A stretch of DNA of 64,000 nt from Streptomyces katrae (GTDB lineage: Bacteria; Actinomycetota; Actinomycetes; Streptomycetales; Streptomycetaceae). Position numbers and translations under genes: made by a program. The DNA lies in the NCBI RefSeq assembly GCF_002028425.1, contig NZ_CP020042.1:6919560-6983559 (forward strand). The letters run 5' to 3'. The notes under the pieces were generated by a model. It was given only the letters and a program-made list of their open reading frames with translations. It searched no databases and had not been told where the DNA came from. The stretch's first letter is position 1. The number at the start of each line of letters is the position of its first letter. Of this stretch, positions 8,243 through 17,374 are shown one piece after another.

Positions 8243-8530
8243 TCACTCGCCGTAGCTGCCGCCCTCGGTGTGGTGGTGGCTGCCGCCGCCCGAGGCGTTG
8301 ACGCAGGTGTTGCCGAAGGCCGGGTTCAGCAGGGCGATCACGTTGACGGTGTTGCCGCACACGTTGACCGGGATGTGAACCGGAACCTGAACGACGTTGC
8401 CCGACAGGACACCCGGGGAGCCGACCGCCGCACCCTGCGCTCCGGCATCGGCGACGGCCAGACCGGCGCCGGCGGCCACGGTGCTACCGGCGACGGCGGT
8501 GATGGCGAATGCCTTCGCGATACGCGACAT
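8243..8530 (-). CDS. short chaplin family protein
   Basis: A 95-aa secreted amphipathic protein that assembles into amyloid-like fibrils on aerial hyphae and spores of Streptomyces. There is a Sec signal (MSRIAKAFAITAVAGS to about residue 28) and one chaplin domain, GNVVQVPVHIPVNVCGNT to NPAFGNTCVN, with its two cysteines. There is no LPxTG sorting signal, so it is of the short ChpD-H class. The C-terminus is extended by a Ser/Gly/His tail (GGGSHHHTEGGSYGE) that is longer than in most short chaplins. The ATG is preceded by GAGGAGAT at good spacing. The closest S. coelicolor paralogue cannot be named without alignment. Confidence 0.93.
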   Translation of the reverse strand: MSRIAKAFAITAVAGSTVAAGAGLAVADAGAQGAAVGSPGVLSGNVVQVPVHIPVNVCGNTVNVIALLNPAFGNTCVNASGGGSHHHTEGGSYGE

Positions 8531-8624
8531 CAAGATCTCCTCGTGAGATGTGGGCGCCGCATCCTCTGCGGCATTTGACATGGCATACAACGCGGCGAGG
8601 GCCGAGTGGTCACGGTCGAGGGGG

Positions 8625-8948
8625 CTACTCGGGGAGAGAAAAACGGACAGAGGCGAAGGAGGGCTGGACCGGACTGACCGCATCCGGCCGCATAACCGCC
8701 ACCACCGGGCCCTTGCAGTGCGGTTCGCGGTACAGGGACGCGGTGAGCGGCGTCCGGTTCGTGACCGCGCGGCCACCGCCGCCCGCCGCCTCCACGCAGC
8801 CCTTCGGGGAGGTCACGCCGTGGACGCGGTCGTCCTGGCCGACGTACTGGAAGCCGGGTCCGGCGGCCTGCGCCGGGCCGGCCGCCGCCGACAGCAGGGC
8901 GCCCAGGGCCAAGGCGGCCGCGGCAGGGGGGATGAGGTTCGCTCGCAT
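8625..8948 (-). CDS. small secreted protein of unknown function
   Basis: A 107-aa product with a clear Sec signal (MRANLIPPAAAALALGALLS, AQA cleavage near residue 28). The mature domain of about 80 residues has two cysteines (KGCVEA and PHCKGP), which could form a disulfide, and ends SFASVRFSLPE. I do not recognise the family. It lies between the chaplin (same strand, 94 bp away) and the divergent carboxylesterase. The size and cysteine pair suggest a small beta-rich extracellular protein, but nothing more can be supported. Confidence 0.6.
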   Translation of the reverse strand: MRANLIPPAAAALALGALLSAAAGPAQAAGPGFQYVGQDDRVHGVTSPKGCVEAAGGGGRAVTNRTPLTASLYREPHCKGPVVAVMRPDAVSPVQPSFASVRFSLPE

Positions 8949-9092
8949 GCCGGTCCAACCCGGCGCGCCCGGGAGCCGGTCACTCCTTGTCACCCTCCGG
9001 ACGGTTGTGCGACCGTGCTCGCAACGCCCGGAAGCGGAACCGGGCCTTAGCGAAGCCCGGGCGGAGACCGGGGCCGACCGAGGAGAGCGCGG

Positions 9093-10547
9093 ATGAGCAC
9101 AGCGGGCGGCGTCCACCGGCCCCGGGCCGGCACCGGGCACGGCGTCGTGGAGGGCCGCTGGGAGGCCGGCGGCACCGCCGTCTTCCGGGGTGTCCCCTAC
9201 GCCGCCCCGCCCACCGGCCCCCTCCGCTTCGCCGCCCCGCGGCCCCCGGACGCCTGGGACGGCGTGCGCGACGCGGGGGCGTTCGGGCCGACGGCGCCCA
9301 AGGTGCCCTACCCGCCGGCCTTCGCCGCCCTGCTGTCCGACCCGGAGATCCCCGGCGAGGACTGCCTCACCCTCAACGTCTGGACCCCGGACCCGGCACC
9401 CGGGGCCCGCCTGCCGGTGATGGTCTGGATCCACGGGGGCGCGCACACCCGGGGATCGGCCGCCGTCCCCGTCTACGACGGCTCCGCCTTCGCCCGCGAC
9501 GGGGTCGTGCTGGTCTCGTTCAACTTCCGGCTCGGGGTGCTCGGCTACGGGCTCTTCCCCGACGCCCCCGCCAACCGGGGCCTCCTCGACCAGATCGCCG
9601 CCCTGGAATGGGTCCGGGACAACATCGCCGCCTTCGGCGGGGACCCCGGCCGCGTCACCGTCTTCGGGGAGTCCGCCGGCGCCATCAGCATCGGCGCCCT
9701 GCTCGCAGCCCCCCGCGCCGCGGGCCTCTTCGCCCGGGCGGTCCTGCAGAGCGGGGCCCCCGAGGTGCTTCCGCGCGACCAGGTCCGCACCATGGTGCGG
9801 CGGATGGCCGCGCGGCTGCGGGTACCCGCCACCGCCCGGGCCTTCGAGGGGGTGGGGCTGCCCGCGCTGCTCTCCGCCCAGGCGGCGGCGCTGCGCCGCT
9901 CCTCCCCGGTGCTGGGCGGCCCCGCCTTCGGGCTGGTCGCCGACCCGGACACGCTCCCGGCCGACCCGCTGGAGGCCGCCGCGGCCTCCGCCGTACCGCT
10001 GCTGATGGGCTGGACCGCCCAGGAGCACCGGCTGTGGCTCGCCCCGACCGGCGGGGGGCGGCTGCTGGACCGGCTCGGCCCGCTGGCCGTGGCGTACGGC
10101 AGGCTGCGCGGCGGCAAGGACCGGGCCGCCGTACGGGCGCTGCGCGCCGCGCTGCCGGACGCCTCTCCGGCCGACCTCGCCGGACACCTGGTCACCGACC
10201 GGCTGCTGCGCGACCCCCTGCGCCGGATCGCCGGGGCCCGGCGGCCGGCCCCCAGCCACCTCTACGAGTTCCGCTGGCCCAGCGGCGTACCCGGTCTCGG
10301 GGCCTGCCACGCGCTGGAGCTGGGCTTCGTCTTCGACACCCTCGGCCTGCCGGAGTCCTCCTGGCTGGCCGGGCCGGACGCGCCCCAGGCCCTCGCGGAC
10401 GAGATGCACGGGGCCTGGGTCCGCTTCGCCACCACCGGGGACCCCGGCTGGGCCCCGTGGAACGGCAACGGCCCGCCGAAGGTGTTCGACGGGCCGGAGC
10501 CGGAGGCAGTGCGTGCGGAGGCTGTTACTCCACTGGTCCTTCCATGA
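9093..10547 (+). CDS. type-B carboxylesterase/lipase family protein
   Basis: A 484-aa serine hydrolase of the carboxylesterase/para-nitrobenzyl esterase family. The typical motifs occur in order: FRGVPYAAPP, EDCLTLNVWTP, MVWIHGGAHTRGS (oxyanion hole), the nucleophile elbow GESAGA and the Glu/His region with CHALELGFVF. No signal peptide is seen, so it is probably cytoplasmic. The ATG at 9093 has AGGAG seven bases upstream. The 3' end overlaps the convergent membrane esterase gene by 23 bp. The natural substrate is unknown; the family hydrolyses short carboxylic esters. Confidence 0.9.
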   Translation: MSTAGGVHRPRAGTGHGVVEGRWEAGGTAVFRGVPYAAPPTGPLRFAAPRPPDAWDGVRDAGAFGPTAPKVPYPPAFAALLSDPEIPGEDCLTLNVWTPDPAPGARLPVMVWIHGGAHTRGSAAVPVYDGSAFARDGVVLVSFNFRLGVLGYGLFPDAPANRGLLDQIAALEWVRDNIAAFGGDPGRVTVFGESAGAISIGALLAAPRAAGLFARAVLQSGAPEVLPRDQVRTMVRRMAARLRVPATARAFEGVGLPALLSAQAAALRRSSPVLGGPAFGLVADPDTLPADPLEAAAASAVPLLMGWTAQEHRLWLAPTGGGRLLDRLGPLAVAYGRLRGGKDRAAVRALRAALPDASPADLAGHLVTDRLLRDPLRRIAGARRPAPSHLYEFRWPSGVPGLGACHALELGFVFDTLGLPESSWLAGPDAPQALADEMHGAWVRFATTGDPGWAPWNGNGPPKVFDGPEPEAVRAEAVTPLVLP

Positions 10548-11979
10548 CCTTGCTGATGAACTCGATCGGTCCCTCACCCATATTGGGCACGTAGGTCGCG
10601 GCGTTGTGCTTGCCGCCCGGGATGACTCTCAGGCTGGTGTGGATGGGCCCCTTGTTGCCGTACGTGGCGATGTATTTCTGCACGTTCGGCAGGGTGTCCT
10701 TGTTGCTCTCGCTGTCACCGACCTGGAAGGCCAGGTAGACGTCCGGCGCGCCCTTCTTCTCGATGAGCGCCTTCGAGAGCAGGTTGGGGTTGTTCTCGTT
10801 CTTCTCCTTGTCGTGGCCCTTCCACAGTGGGGAGTCCGGGACGATGTCCGGGCCGGAGGCGATCGCGGCCTTGAACTTGTCCGGGTACTTCAGCACGGCC
10901 TTCAGGCTCGCGAAGCCGCCGGTGGAGGAGCCCATGAAGGCCCAGCCGTCACGCGACTTGACCGTGCGGAAGTTCTCCTTCATCAGGCCCGGGACGTCCT
11001 CGGTCAGCCAGGTGTCCATCTTCGGCTGGCCGGGGATGTCGCTGCCGTCCCAGTAGGTACCCGATTGCGGGTCCTTGGGGTCCTGGTCGTGGTTCTCGGG
11101 GTTGAGTACGGGCATGGCCAGGAGGAAGGGCTTGCTCTTGCCCTCGCTGTACCACTTGCTGATGCTGGCCTGGAGCTTGAGGTCGGTGCCCATCCAGTAG
11201 TTGATCGGGTAGCCGGCGCCGCCCGGCAGGGCGATCAAGACCGGGAAGCCGCTCTTGGCGAACTTGGGGTCGTTGTACTCCTTCGGAGCCCAGACCCACA
11301 CCTTCCCCTTGAACCCGGACTTCTTGCCGTCCAGCTCCGTGACCGCCACGTGGGTGCCGTCCGGCAGGGTCGAGGCGTTCTTGAACTGCGCCGTCGGGTT
11401 CGTCGGCATGAGCGCCTTGGAGTTCGGCGCCTGCTTGCCCGCCGTCTGGCCGCCGCCGGGCTTGCCGAAGGACACGGCCTCGCCCTTGTCGGTGAACGGC
11501 GGTATGTCGAAGTACGCCATCACGCCGGCGCCGATGCCGGCGAGGGCCAGCACGCTGACGCCCGCGATGATCCACTTCTTCGCCCTGGACTTGCGGCGCG
11601 GCGGCTCCTCCCCGTAGGGAGGCTCGTACTGGTCGTACTGCTGCTGCTCGTAGCGCTGCTGCTCGTACTGCTGCTGCTCGAAACGGGGCTGGACCTGCGT
11701 CGGCGCGTCGTACCCGTACTGGTCCTGCCCGTACTGGTCCTGCCCGTACGGCGGGCGCCCGCCCTGCTGCGGCCGGCCCTGCTGGGGGCCGCCGTAGCCG
11801 GGGCCGCCGCCGTAGGGCTGTCCGCCCTGCGGGGGCCGGCCGTAGGGCGGCTGCTGCCGGCCGCCCTGGGGGGTGGGCTGCGGCCGCCCCTGCTGCTGGC
11901 CGTAGGGCGGGCGCGGCGGCGGGTTCTGACCTTCCGGCCTGTACGGCGGCTGGTACTGGCCGTCGGGTGAGTACGACAT
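10525..11979 (-). CDS. membrane-anchored alpha/beta hydrolase (esterase D/mycolyltransferase-like)
   Basis: A 484-aa protein in three parts. Residues 1-125 are low-complexity Gln/Pro/Tyr/Gly repeats (GQDQYGQDQYGY, EQQQYEQQRY) that would lie in the cytoplasm. Lys/Arg residues and a single TM helix (WIIAGVSVLALAGIGAGVMAY) follow at about 136-156. The C-terminal extracellular domain is of the esterase D/Ag85 type, with nucleophile motif FMGSSTGGFAS, acid near QVGDSESN and His in GGKHNAATY. Such a type-II membrane layout resembles cell-wall or secreted-lipid acting esterases. The ATG at 11979 begins the PDGQYQPPYR repeat; frames upstream are low-quality. The substrate is unknown. Confidence 0.82.
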   Translation of the reverse strand: MSYSPDGQYQPPYRPEGQNPPPRPPYGQQQGRPQPTPQGGRQQPPYGRPPQGGQPYGGGPGYGGPQQGRPQQGGRPPYGQDQYGQDQYGYDAPTQVQPRFEQQQYEQQRYEQQQYDQYEPPYGEEPPRRKSRAKKWIIAGVSVLALAGIGAGVMAYFDIPPFTDKGEAVSFGKPGGGQTAGKQAPNSKALMPTNPTAQFKNASTLPDGTHVAVTELDGKKSGFKGKVWVWAPKEYNDPKFAKSGFPVLIALPGGAGYPINYWMGTDLKLQASISKWYSEGKSKPFLLAMPVLNPENHDQDPKDPQSGTYWDGSDIPGQPKMDTWLTEDVPGLMKENFRTVKSRDGWAFMGSSTGGFASLKAVLKYPDKFKAAIASGPDIVPDSPLWKGHDKEKNENNPNLLSKALIEKKGAPDVYLAFQVGDSESNKDTLPNVQKYIATYGNKGPIHTSLRVIPGGKHNAATYVPNMGEGPIEFISKVMEGPVE

Positions 11980-12239
11980 GTGCGGTGGCTCTCCGGCTGT
12001 TGCTGGCCCCGTCGTGGGGAGGACTGCTTCCGTTCGAATGATGAACGATAGTGCCTCGGGGTTCCCTATTTTTCCTTTTCTTGACGGTCCGAGGGGCGGG
12101 GTGTTGCCCATCGTCTGGAGGGCGCACGGAGTTCCCCTGCTGTTACCCGCACGTCCCTGGCCCATGCACATGGCCCTGGGTATGGTGCGTCCGCGCCGCC
12201 ACCCCCAAGACTTCCCCCATGTGCCCGGAGGTACATCCC

Positions 12240-13130
12240 GTGTTTGGCATGACCATTTCACGGCCTCGCCGCAGGACCGCCCTCGCCACCGCCTTCGGCA
12301 TCACCGCCGCCGGCGCCGCCCTCTGGGCCGGCGTCGGGGCAGCCCAGCCCGCGCACGCCGCGGGCCTGCCCGCCCCCGACCACACCGTCGTCGTGGTCTT
12401 CGAGAACCACGCCTACAACCAGGTCATCGGCAGCTCCAGCGCCCCCTACATCAACTCCCTCAAGGCCGGGGGCGCCAACCTCACCCAGTCCTTCGGCATC
12501 ACCCACCCCAGCCAGCCCAACTACATGCAGCTCTTCTCGGGCTCCAACCAGGGCGTCACGGACGACAGCTGTTACACCCCCGGCTTCAGCTCCGCGCCCA
12601 ACCTGGCCTCCGAGCTGATAGCCGCCGGCAAGAGCTGGGGCAGCTACAACGAGACCCTGCCCAGCCAGGGCTCCACCACCTGCTCCAGCGGCAAGTACGC
12701 CCGCAAGCACAACCCCTGGTTCGCCTTCTCCAACGTGCCCACCAGCACCGCGAAGACGATGACCCAGTTCCCGACGGACTTCACCACCCTGCCCAAGGTG
12801 TCCTTCGTCGTCCCGAACCTCTGCAGCGACATGCACGACTGCTCCGTCGGCACCGGCGACACCTGGCTCAAGAACAACCTCAAGGCCTACGCGGACTGGG
12901 CCACGACCCACAACAGCCTCCTCGTCGTCACCTTCGACGAGGACAACCGGCTCGCCGGCAACCAGATCCCGACCGTGCTCTACGGCCAGCCCGTGACCCC
13001 GGGATCCACCTCGGCCACCACCTACAACCACTACGACATGCTGCGGACCCTGGAGGGCCTGGCCGGGCTGACCACCCACGCCGGGAACGCCGCCACCGCC
13101 AAGGACATCACGGGGATCTGGGCTTCCTGA
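12240..13130 (+). CDS. secreted phosphoesterase family protein (acid phosphatase/phospholipase C-like)
   Basis: A 296-aa exported enzyme of the phosphoesterase family (PF04185). A Tat-like signal (TISRPRRRTALATAFG) ends at AHA near residue 42. The metal-binding start of the fold, DHTVVVVFENHAYNQVIG, comes next, then HPSQPNYMQLFSG and VVTFDEDN. These enzymes hydrolyse phosphomonoesters or phospholipid head groups outside the cell. I chose the GTG at 12240 over the ATG at 12249 because GGAGG lies 8 bases upstream of it. The MFS gene begins 2 bp after the stop, so the two are co-transcribed, which suggests release and uptake of the product (inference). Confidence 0.82.
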   Translation: MFGMTISRPRRRTALATAFGITAAGAALWAGVGAAQPAHAAGLPAPDHTVVVVFENHAYNQVIGSSSAPYINSLKAGGANLTQSFGITHPSQPNYMQLFSGSNQGVTDDSCYTPGFSSAPNLASELIAAGKSWGSYNETLPSQGSTTCSSGKYARKHNPWFAFSNVPTSTAKTMTQFPTDFTTLPKVSFVVPNLCSDMHDCSVGTGDTWLKNNLKAYADWATTHNSLLVVTFDEDNRLAGNQIPTVLYGQPVTPGSTSATTYNHYDMLRTLEGLAGLTTHAGNAATAKDITGIWAS

Positions 13131-13132
13131 CC

Positions 13133-14395
13133 ATGTACGTCGCGGACAGTCGCGGTACCCCCGCGCCCGCCGTGGCCCCCGAGACGCAGGCCGTCGCCCC
13201 GGGCACCAGCCCGGGGCGGCGCGCCGCCCTCGCCCCCACGGTCCTCGCCCTGGGCACGGTCAGCCTGATCACCGACGTCTCCTCGGAGATGGTCACGGCC
13301 GTGCTCCCGCTCTACCTCGTCGCCGGACTCGGGCTCACCCCGCTCGGCTTCGGCCTCCTCGACGGGGTCTACAACGGCGTCAGCGCCCTGGTCCGCCTCA
13401 CCGGCGGCCACCTCGGCGACCGGCTCGGCCGGCACAAGGCGCTCGCCGGCATCGGCTACGGCCTCTCCGCCCTGTGCAAGCCGCTGCTGCTGCTCGCCCA
13501 CACCCTGCCCGCCATCGGCGCCGTCCTCGCCCTGGACCGCACCGGCAAGGGGCTGCGCACCGCCCCGCGCGACGCGCTCATCTCCCTGGCCGCAGCCCCC
13601 GAGGACCGCGGCCGGGCCTTCGGCGTGCACCGGGCCATGGACACCGCCGGCGCGCTCGTCGGGCCGCTCCTGGCCTTCCTCATCCTGCGCGGTGCCGCCG
13701 ACGGCTACGACGCCGTCTTCACCGTCAGCGCCTGCGTGGCCGCGCTCGGCGTCCTGGTGCTCATGCTCTTCGTCCCCGGCCGGCGCACCGAGCCCGCCCC
13801 GGACGCCGCCCCGGTCTCCCTGCGGGCCTCCCTCGGGCTGCTGCGCCGCCGGGACCTGCGCCGCACCGCCCTGTGCGCACTGCTCCTGGGGCTGTGCACC
13901 GTCAGCGACGCCTTCGTCTTCCTGCTGCTCCAGAAGGCCACCGGGATCGCCGACCGCTGGTTCGCGCTGCTGCCGCTCGGCACCGCCGCAGCCTTCTTCC
14001 TGCTCGCGATGCCGCTGGGCCGCCTCGCCGACCGCGCCGGCCGCCGCCGGGTCTTCCTCGGCGGGCACCTCGCGCTGCTGCTCGCGTACGCGCTGCTCCT
14101 GACCGGAGCGCAGCACCCGGCCCTGCCCTACGCGGTCCTCCTGCTGCACGGCGCCTTCTACGCCGCCACCGACGGCGTGCTGATGGCCGAGGCCGCCGGA
14201 GCCGTCCCCGAGGAACACCGGGGCGGCGGGCTCGCCCTCGTCCAGACCGGCCAGGCCCTCGCCCGGTTCGCCGCCTCCCTCGGCTTCGGCGCCGCCTGGA
14301 CCGTCTGGGGGGCCCGGCCCGCGCTCGCCGTGGCCGCCGTCCTGCTCGCCGTCGCCGTCGCCGGCTGCGCCCGGCTGAGGCCCGACGGGACCTGA
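13133..14395 (+). CDS. MFS transporter
   Basis: A 420-aa integral membrane protein with about 12 hydrophobic helices. The MFS signature loop between TM2 and TM3 is seen as GGHLGDRLGRHKAL, and its repeat in the C-half is MPLGRLADRAGRRRVFLGG. An N-terminal tail of about 30 residues precedes TM1. It also has the motif TVSLITDVSSEMVTAVLPLYL, found in a subgroup of MFS proteins encoded next to phosphoesterases. It starts 2 bp after the phosphoesterase stop. The likely substrate is a product of that enzyme, but drug efflux cannot be excluded. Confidence 0.88.
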   Translation: MYVADSRGTPAPAVAPETQAVAPGTSPGRRAALAPTVLALGTVSLITDVSSEMVTAVLPLYLVAGLGLTPLGFGLLDGVYNGVSALVRLTGGHLGDRLGRHKALAGIGYGLSALCKPLLLLAHTLPAIGAVLALDRTGKGLRTAPRDALISLAAAPEDRGRAFGVHRAMDTAGALVGPLLAFLILRGAADGYDAVFTVSACVAALGVLVLMLFVPGRRTEPAPDAAPVSLRASLGLLRRRDLRRTALCALLLGLCTVSDAFVFLLLQKATGIADRWFALLPLGTAAAFFLLAMPLGRLADRAGRRRVFLGGHLALLLAYALLLTGAQHPALPYAVLLLHGAFYAATDGVLMAEAAGAVPEEHRGGGLALVQTGQALARFAASLGFGAAWTVWGARPALAVAAVLLAVAVAGCARLRPDGT

Positions 14396-14451
14396 CCCCG
14401 GCCGCCGCCCGCACCACCGCATCCCCACACGAGAAAGACCGAAGGCCCCCC

Positions 14452-15480
14452 ATGACCCTCCAGCGCCGGATCCTGATCCTGGTCACCGCCGTCGTCCTGC
14501 TCGCCGCCGTCGGCGTGATCGCCGTGGTCCGCGCCGGGTCGCGGGCCGACGAGAAGGACCAGGCCCGGCCCGGCGGCCCGCAGGTCACCCAGGGCACGGT
14601 CTCCCTCGCTCCCGGCGACGGTGGCCGGCGGATGGTCTTCCGGAACATGGCCTGGGGCCCGCACCGCGACGAGCTGGCCTCCGTCCCGGCCGGGGCCCCC
14701 GACGGCCCGCGCACCGCCTCCGGGGTGAAGTGCCTGCGCTTCCACGCGGCCGCCGGAACCGGGATCTGCCTGCGCTCCGACAAGGGCGGGGTCCAGGAGA
14801 GCTACCGGGCGGTCGTCCTCGACGCCGGCCTGCGCGAGGTCACCTCCCGCCCCCTCGCCGGGATCCCCACCCGGGCCCGTGTCTCGCCGGGCGGGCACCT
14901 GGTGGCCTGGACGGTCTTCGTCGGCGGGGACTCCTACGCCGGGACGAACTTCTCCACCCGGACCTCCCTGCTCGACCTGCGCACCGGGAAGTACGACGCC
15001 TCCCTGGAGGACTTCACCGTCCTCATGGACGGCAAGGCCTACCGCAACGCCGACGTCAACTTCTGGGGGGTCACCTTCGCCGCCGACGAGAAGACCTTCT
15101 ACGCGACCCTCGCCACCGGCGGCCGCACCCACCTGGTCCGCGGCGACCTGGGCGAGCGCACGGTGACCGTCCTGCGCGAGAACCTGGAGTGCCCCTCGCT
15201 CTCCCCGGACGGGACCCGGCTGGTCTTCAAGAAGCGGGTGCCCGGCCTGCCCGAGGACGCCCCCTGGCGGCTCTACGTCCTGGACCTGGCCTCCATGAAG
15301 GAGACCCCGCTCGCCGAGGAGCGCAGCGTGGACGACCAGGTGGTGTGGACCGACGACAGGACCGTCGTCTACTCCCTGCCCGGCGACTTCGGCGCGGACC
15401 TGTACTCCGTGCCGGCCGACGGCAGCGGCGCCCCGGCCCGGGTGACGGCCTCGGCCCTCGCCCCGGCCTTCCTCGGCTGA
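14452..15480 (+). CDS. TolB-like beta-propeller protein with N-terminal membrane anchor
   Basis: A 342-aa protein with one N-terminal TM segment or uncleaved signal (RILILVTAVVLLAAVGVIAVV, about residues 6-26). An extracytoplasmic domain with repeated PD40/TolB-type blades follows (VSPGGHLVAWTVF, FAADEKTFYATL, LSPDGTRLVFKK, DDRTVVYSLPGDFGADLY). It has no enzymatic motif. It is the third gene of the series with the phosphoesterase and MFS transporter, 56 bp downstream of the latter, preceded by GAAGG. Its role is probably binding or scaffolding at the outer face of the membrane (inference). Confidence 0.75.
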   Translation: MTLQRRILILVTAVVLLAAVGVIAVVRAGSRADEKDQARPGGPQVTQGTVSLAPGDGGRRMVFRNMAWGPHRDELASVPAGAPDGPRTASGVKCLRFHAAAGTGICLRSDKGGVQESYRAVVLDAGLREVTSRPLAGIPTRARVSPGGHLVAWTVFVGGDSYAGTNFSTRTSLLDLRTGKYDASLEDFTVLMDGKAYRNADVNFWGVTFAADEKTFYATLATGGRTHLVRGDLGERTVTVLRENLECPSLSPDGTRLVFKKRVPGLPEDAPWRLYVLDLASMKETPLAEERSVDDQVVWTDDRTVVYSLPGDFGADLYSVPADGSGAPARVTASALAPAFLG

Positions 15481-15516
15481 GCGGCCGGGGCAGGGGCGGG
15501 AACGAGGGCCGGGGAG

Positions 15517-15541
15517 TCCCGCGGCGCAGGGCGCCGCGGGA
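15517..15541. terminator. hairpin terminator between convergent genes
   Basis: A perfect 11-bp stem TCCCGCGGCGC/GCGCCGCGGGA with a 3-base loop lies between the TolB-like gene and the convergent acetyltransferase gene. Confidence 0.7.
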
Positions 15542-15576
15542 GGGCGGATCCGGGCGGGCGTGAGCCCGCAGGACCG

Positions 15577-16263
15577 TTACGCCGGAATCAGCGTCCTGCG
15601 CCTGCGCCGGCGCGGCGCGGCCGCCGGCAGGCGCAGCTCGATGATCGAGCGGACCGTGGGCCATTCCTCGTCGAGGATCGAATAGAAGGCCGTGCTGCGC
15701 ACCGCCCCGTCCAGCCCCCGCGAATGGGCCCGGCGGACCCCCTCGCAGGTGAAACCGAGACGTTCCATGGCGGCCCGCGAGCGCCCGTTGCGGGCGTCCG
15801 CCCGCAGCGAGATGCGGCGCACGCCCCAGGTCTCGAAGGCGTGGCGCAGCATGAGCAGCTTGGCCTCGGTGTTGATGCCGGTCCCCTGCGCGGCCGGGGA
15901 GAGCCAGGTGTTCCCGATCTCGGCCGCGTCCGGGATCGCCGTCGCCGGATCCCCGAAGGGCACCCCGGGCACGGCGGGCCAGACGAGGGGCCCCTGCCAG
16001 TAGTCGAGTTCCAGGAACCGGGTCGACCCGACCACCCGCCCGTCAGAGGCTCTGACCACGGCGAACGCAAGGGATCGACCCGCTGCCTGATCGGCGAGGG
16101 CACGGTCGATGTACTCGTGGGACGCCTGCAACCCGTGCGGCACGGGAGTGAAGGCGTAAGTCGTACGATCCTCGGCCCCGGCCTCGGCCAGTGCCTCGGT
16201 GTGGTGGGGGGCGAGGGGCTCGAGCCGCACGGAGCGGCCGGCGAGGAGTACGGGTACGGGCAC
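15577..16263 (-). CDS. GNAT family N-acetyltransferase (RimJ/RimL-like)
   Basis: A 228-aa acetyl-CoA-dependent acetyltransferase. The fold begins with VRLEPLAPHHTEAL and has the acceptor-side strand RVVGSTRFLELDYW. The acetyl-CoA-binding motif A region reads TWLSPAAQGTGINTEAKLLMLRHAFE, followed by NGRSRAAMERLGFTCEGVRR. These features match the RimJ/RimL branch, which acetylates protein N-termini or small amines. The start is GTG (GTGCCCGTACCC) with AAGGACCGAAGG upstream. The C-terminus ends in an Arg-rich tail (PRRRRRRTLIPA). The acceptor substrate is unknown. Confidence 0.88.
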   Translation of the reverse strand: MPVPVLLAGRSVRLEPLAPHHTEALAEAGAEDRTTYAFTPVPHGLQASHEYIDRALADQAAGRSLAFAVVRASDGRVVGSTRFLELDYWQGPLVWPAVPGVPFGDPATAIPDAAEIGNTWLSPAAQGTGINTEAKLLMLRHAFETWGVRRISLRADARNGRSRAAMERLGFTCEGVRRAHSRGLDGAVRSTAFYSILDEEWPTVRSIIELRLPAAAPRRRRRRTLIPA

Positions 16264-16403
16264 GGAGCCTTCGGTCCTTCTGGGCGGTGGGGTGGTTGCA
16301 CAGTCTGCGTCACTGACGTCACCCCCCGCGCAAAACGCGGGTGAAAGGCAACGGGCTGTCAGGTGAACGCGGGTGGCTCAATGTAGCCCCTTAGGGTCCT
16401 CTC

Positions 16404-17210
16404 ATGAACCCCCTATTTGGCAATGGCGCAAAGTGTGTTTTCGATGACTTTGGTCCGACGGCCGCAGCGCCCGTGATCCTGGTCCACGGACACCCGTTCA
16501 ACCGCTCGATGTGGGCCCCGCAGACGGCGGCGCTGACCGCGGCCGGGTACCGCGTCATCGCCCCTGACCTGCGAGGATACGGGGAGAATCCGGCGACGGA
16601 GGAGAAGACCCCGCTCTCCGTCTTCGCCGACGACCTGGCGGCGCTCCTCCGGGACCTGGGTATCGAACAGGCGGTCGTCGGAGGAGTGTCCATGGGCGGG
16701 CAGATCGCGATGGAGCTCAGGTTGCGCCACCCGGGTCTGGTGAGGGCCCTGGTCCTCTCCGACACCTCCCCGGTTCCGGAGACGGAGGAAGGGGCGGAGC
16801 TCCGCCGGAGGACCGCCGAGCGGCTTCTTGCGGAGGGGATGGATCCGTATGCCGAAGAAGTCATTGACAAGATGCTGGCGCCCTACAACGTCACCGGCCA
16901 GCCGGAGGCGGCCGCCCGGGTCAGCGCCATGATGCGGGCCACCGACCCGCGGGGCGCCGCCGCCGCGCTGCGCGGCCGGGCCGAGCGGCCCGACTACCAG
17001 CCCGTGCTCGCCGCCCTGCCCCCGGAGGTGCCCTGCCTGGTGCTGGTGGGCGCCGACGACGTCTACACCCCGGTCGCGGAGGCCGAGGCCCTGTGCGCCC
17101 TCGTCCCGCACGCCCGGCTCGCCGTGATCGAGCGGGCCGGGCACCTGCCGGGCGTGGAGCAGCCGGAGGCCTTCAACCGGGCCCTGCTGGAGTTCCTGGG
17201 CGGCCTCTGA
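16404..17210 (+). CDS. alpha/beta hydrolase
   Basis: A 268-aa cytoplasmic hydrolase. The oxyanion HGHPFNRSMW follows the first core strand, the nucleophile elbow is GVSMGGQIA, the acid lies in VGADDVYTP, and the His lies in ERAGHLPGVEQPEAFN. The upstream 140 bp hold a short hairpin (16325-16341, CCCGCG-caaaa-CGCGGG). The codon choice of the first 15 codons (CCC CTA TTT GGC AAT GGC GCA AAG) is unusually AT-rich for this genome, which may keep the 5' end of the mRNA open. The substrate is unknown; the family includes esterases, epoxide hydrolases and C-C hydrolases. Confidence 0.9.
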   Translation: MNPLFGNGAKCVFDDFGPTAAAPVILVHGHPFNRSMWAPQTAALTAAGYRVIAPDLRGYGENPATEEKTPLSVFADDLAALLRDLGIEQAVVGGVSMGGQIAMELRLRHPGLVRALVLSDTSPVPETEEGAELRRRTAERLLAEGMDPYAEEVIDKMLAPYNVTGQPEAAARVSAMMRATDPRGAAAALRGRAERPDYQPVLAALPPEVPCLVLVGADDVYTPVAEAEALCALVPHARLAVIERAGHLPGVEQPEAFNRALLEFLGGL

Positions 17211-17216
17211 AGCGCT

Positions 17217-17288
17217 CCGCACCGGGCCGCCCGGGGCCCTGGTGTCCTGCCGGGGGCCGCCCGGGGCTTCGGGGGCGGCCCGGTGCGG
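17217..17288. terminator. long-loop hairpin terminator
   Basis: A 16-bp perfect inverted repeat (17217-17232 with 17273-17288, CCGCACCGGGCCGCCC and its complement) encloses a 40-base G/C-rich loop. It starts a few bases after the hydrolase stop and precedes the MFS gene. Confidence 0.55.
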
Positions 17289-17374
17289 CCCGGGCCGGCG
17301 GACCCCGATTGGCCCATCTGGCAGACCGCCGACCGGCCCACTCCGGCGGGCCGCTGCGGTGATCCAATGGACCG

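Noticed and set aside
12258..14428. Long minus-strand frames opposite the phosphoesterase and MFS genes
   Set aside because: Gly/Glu-rich shadow frames created by high GC at third positions; the plus-strand genes have clear motifs.
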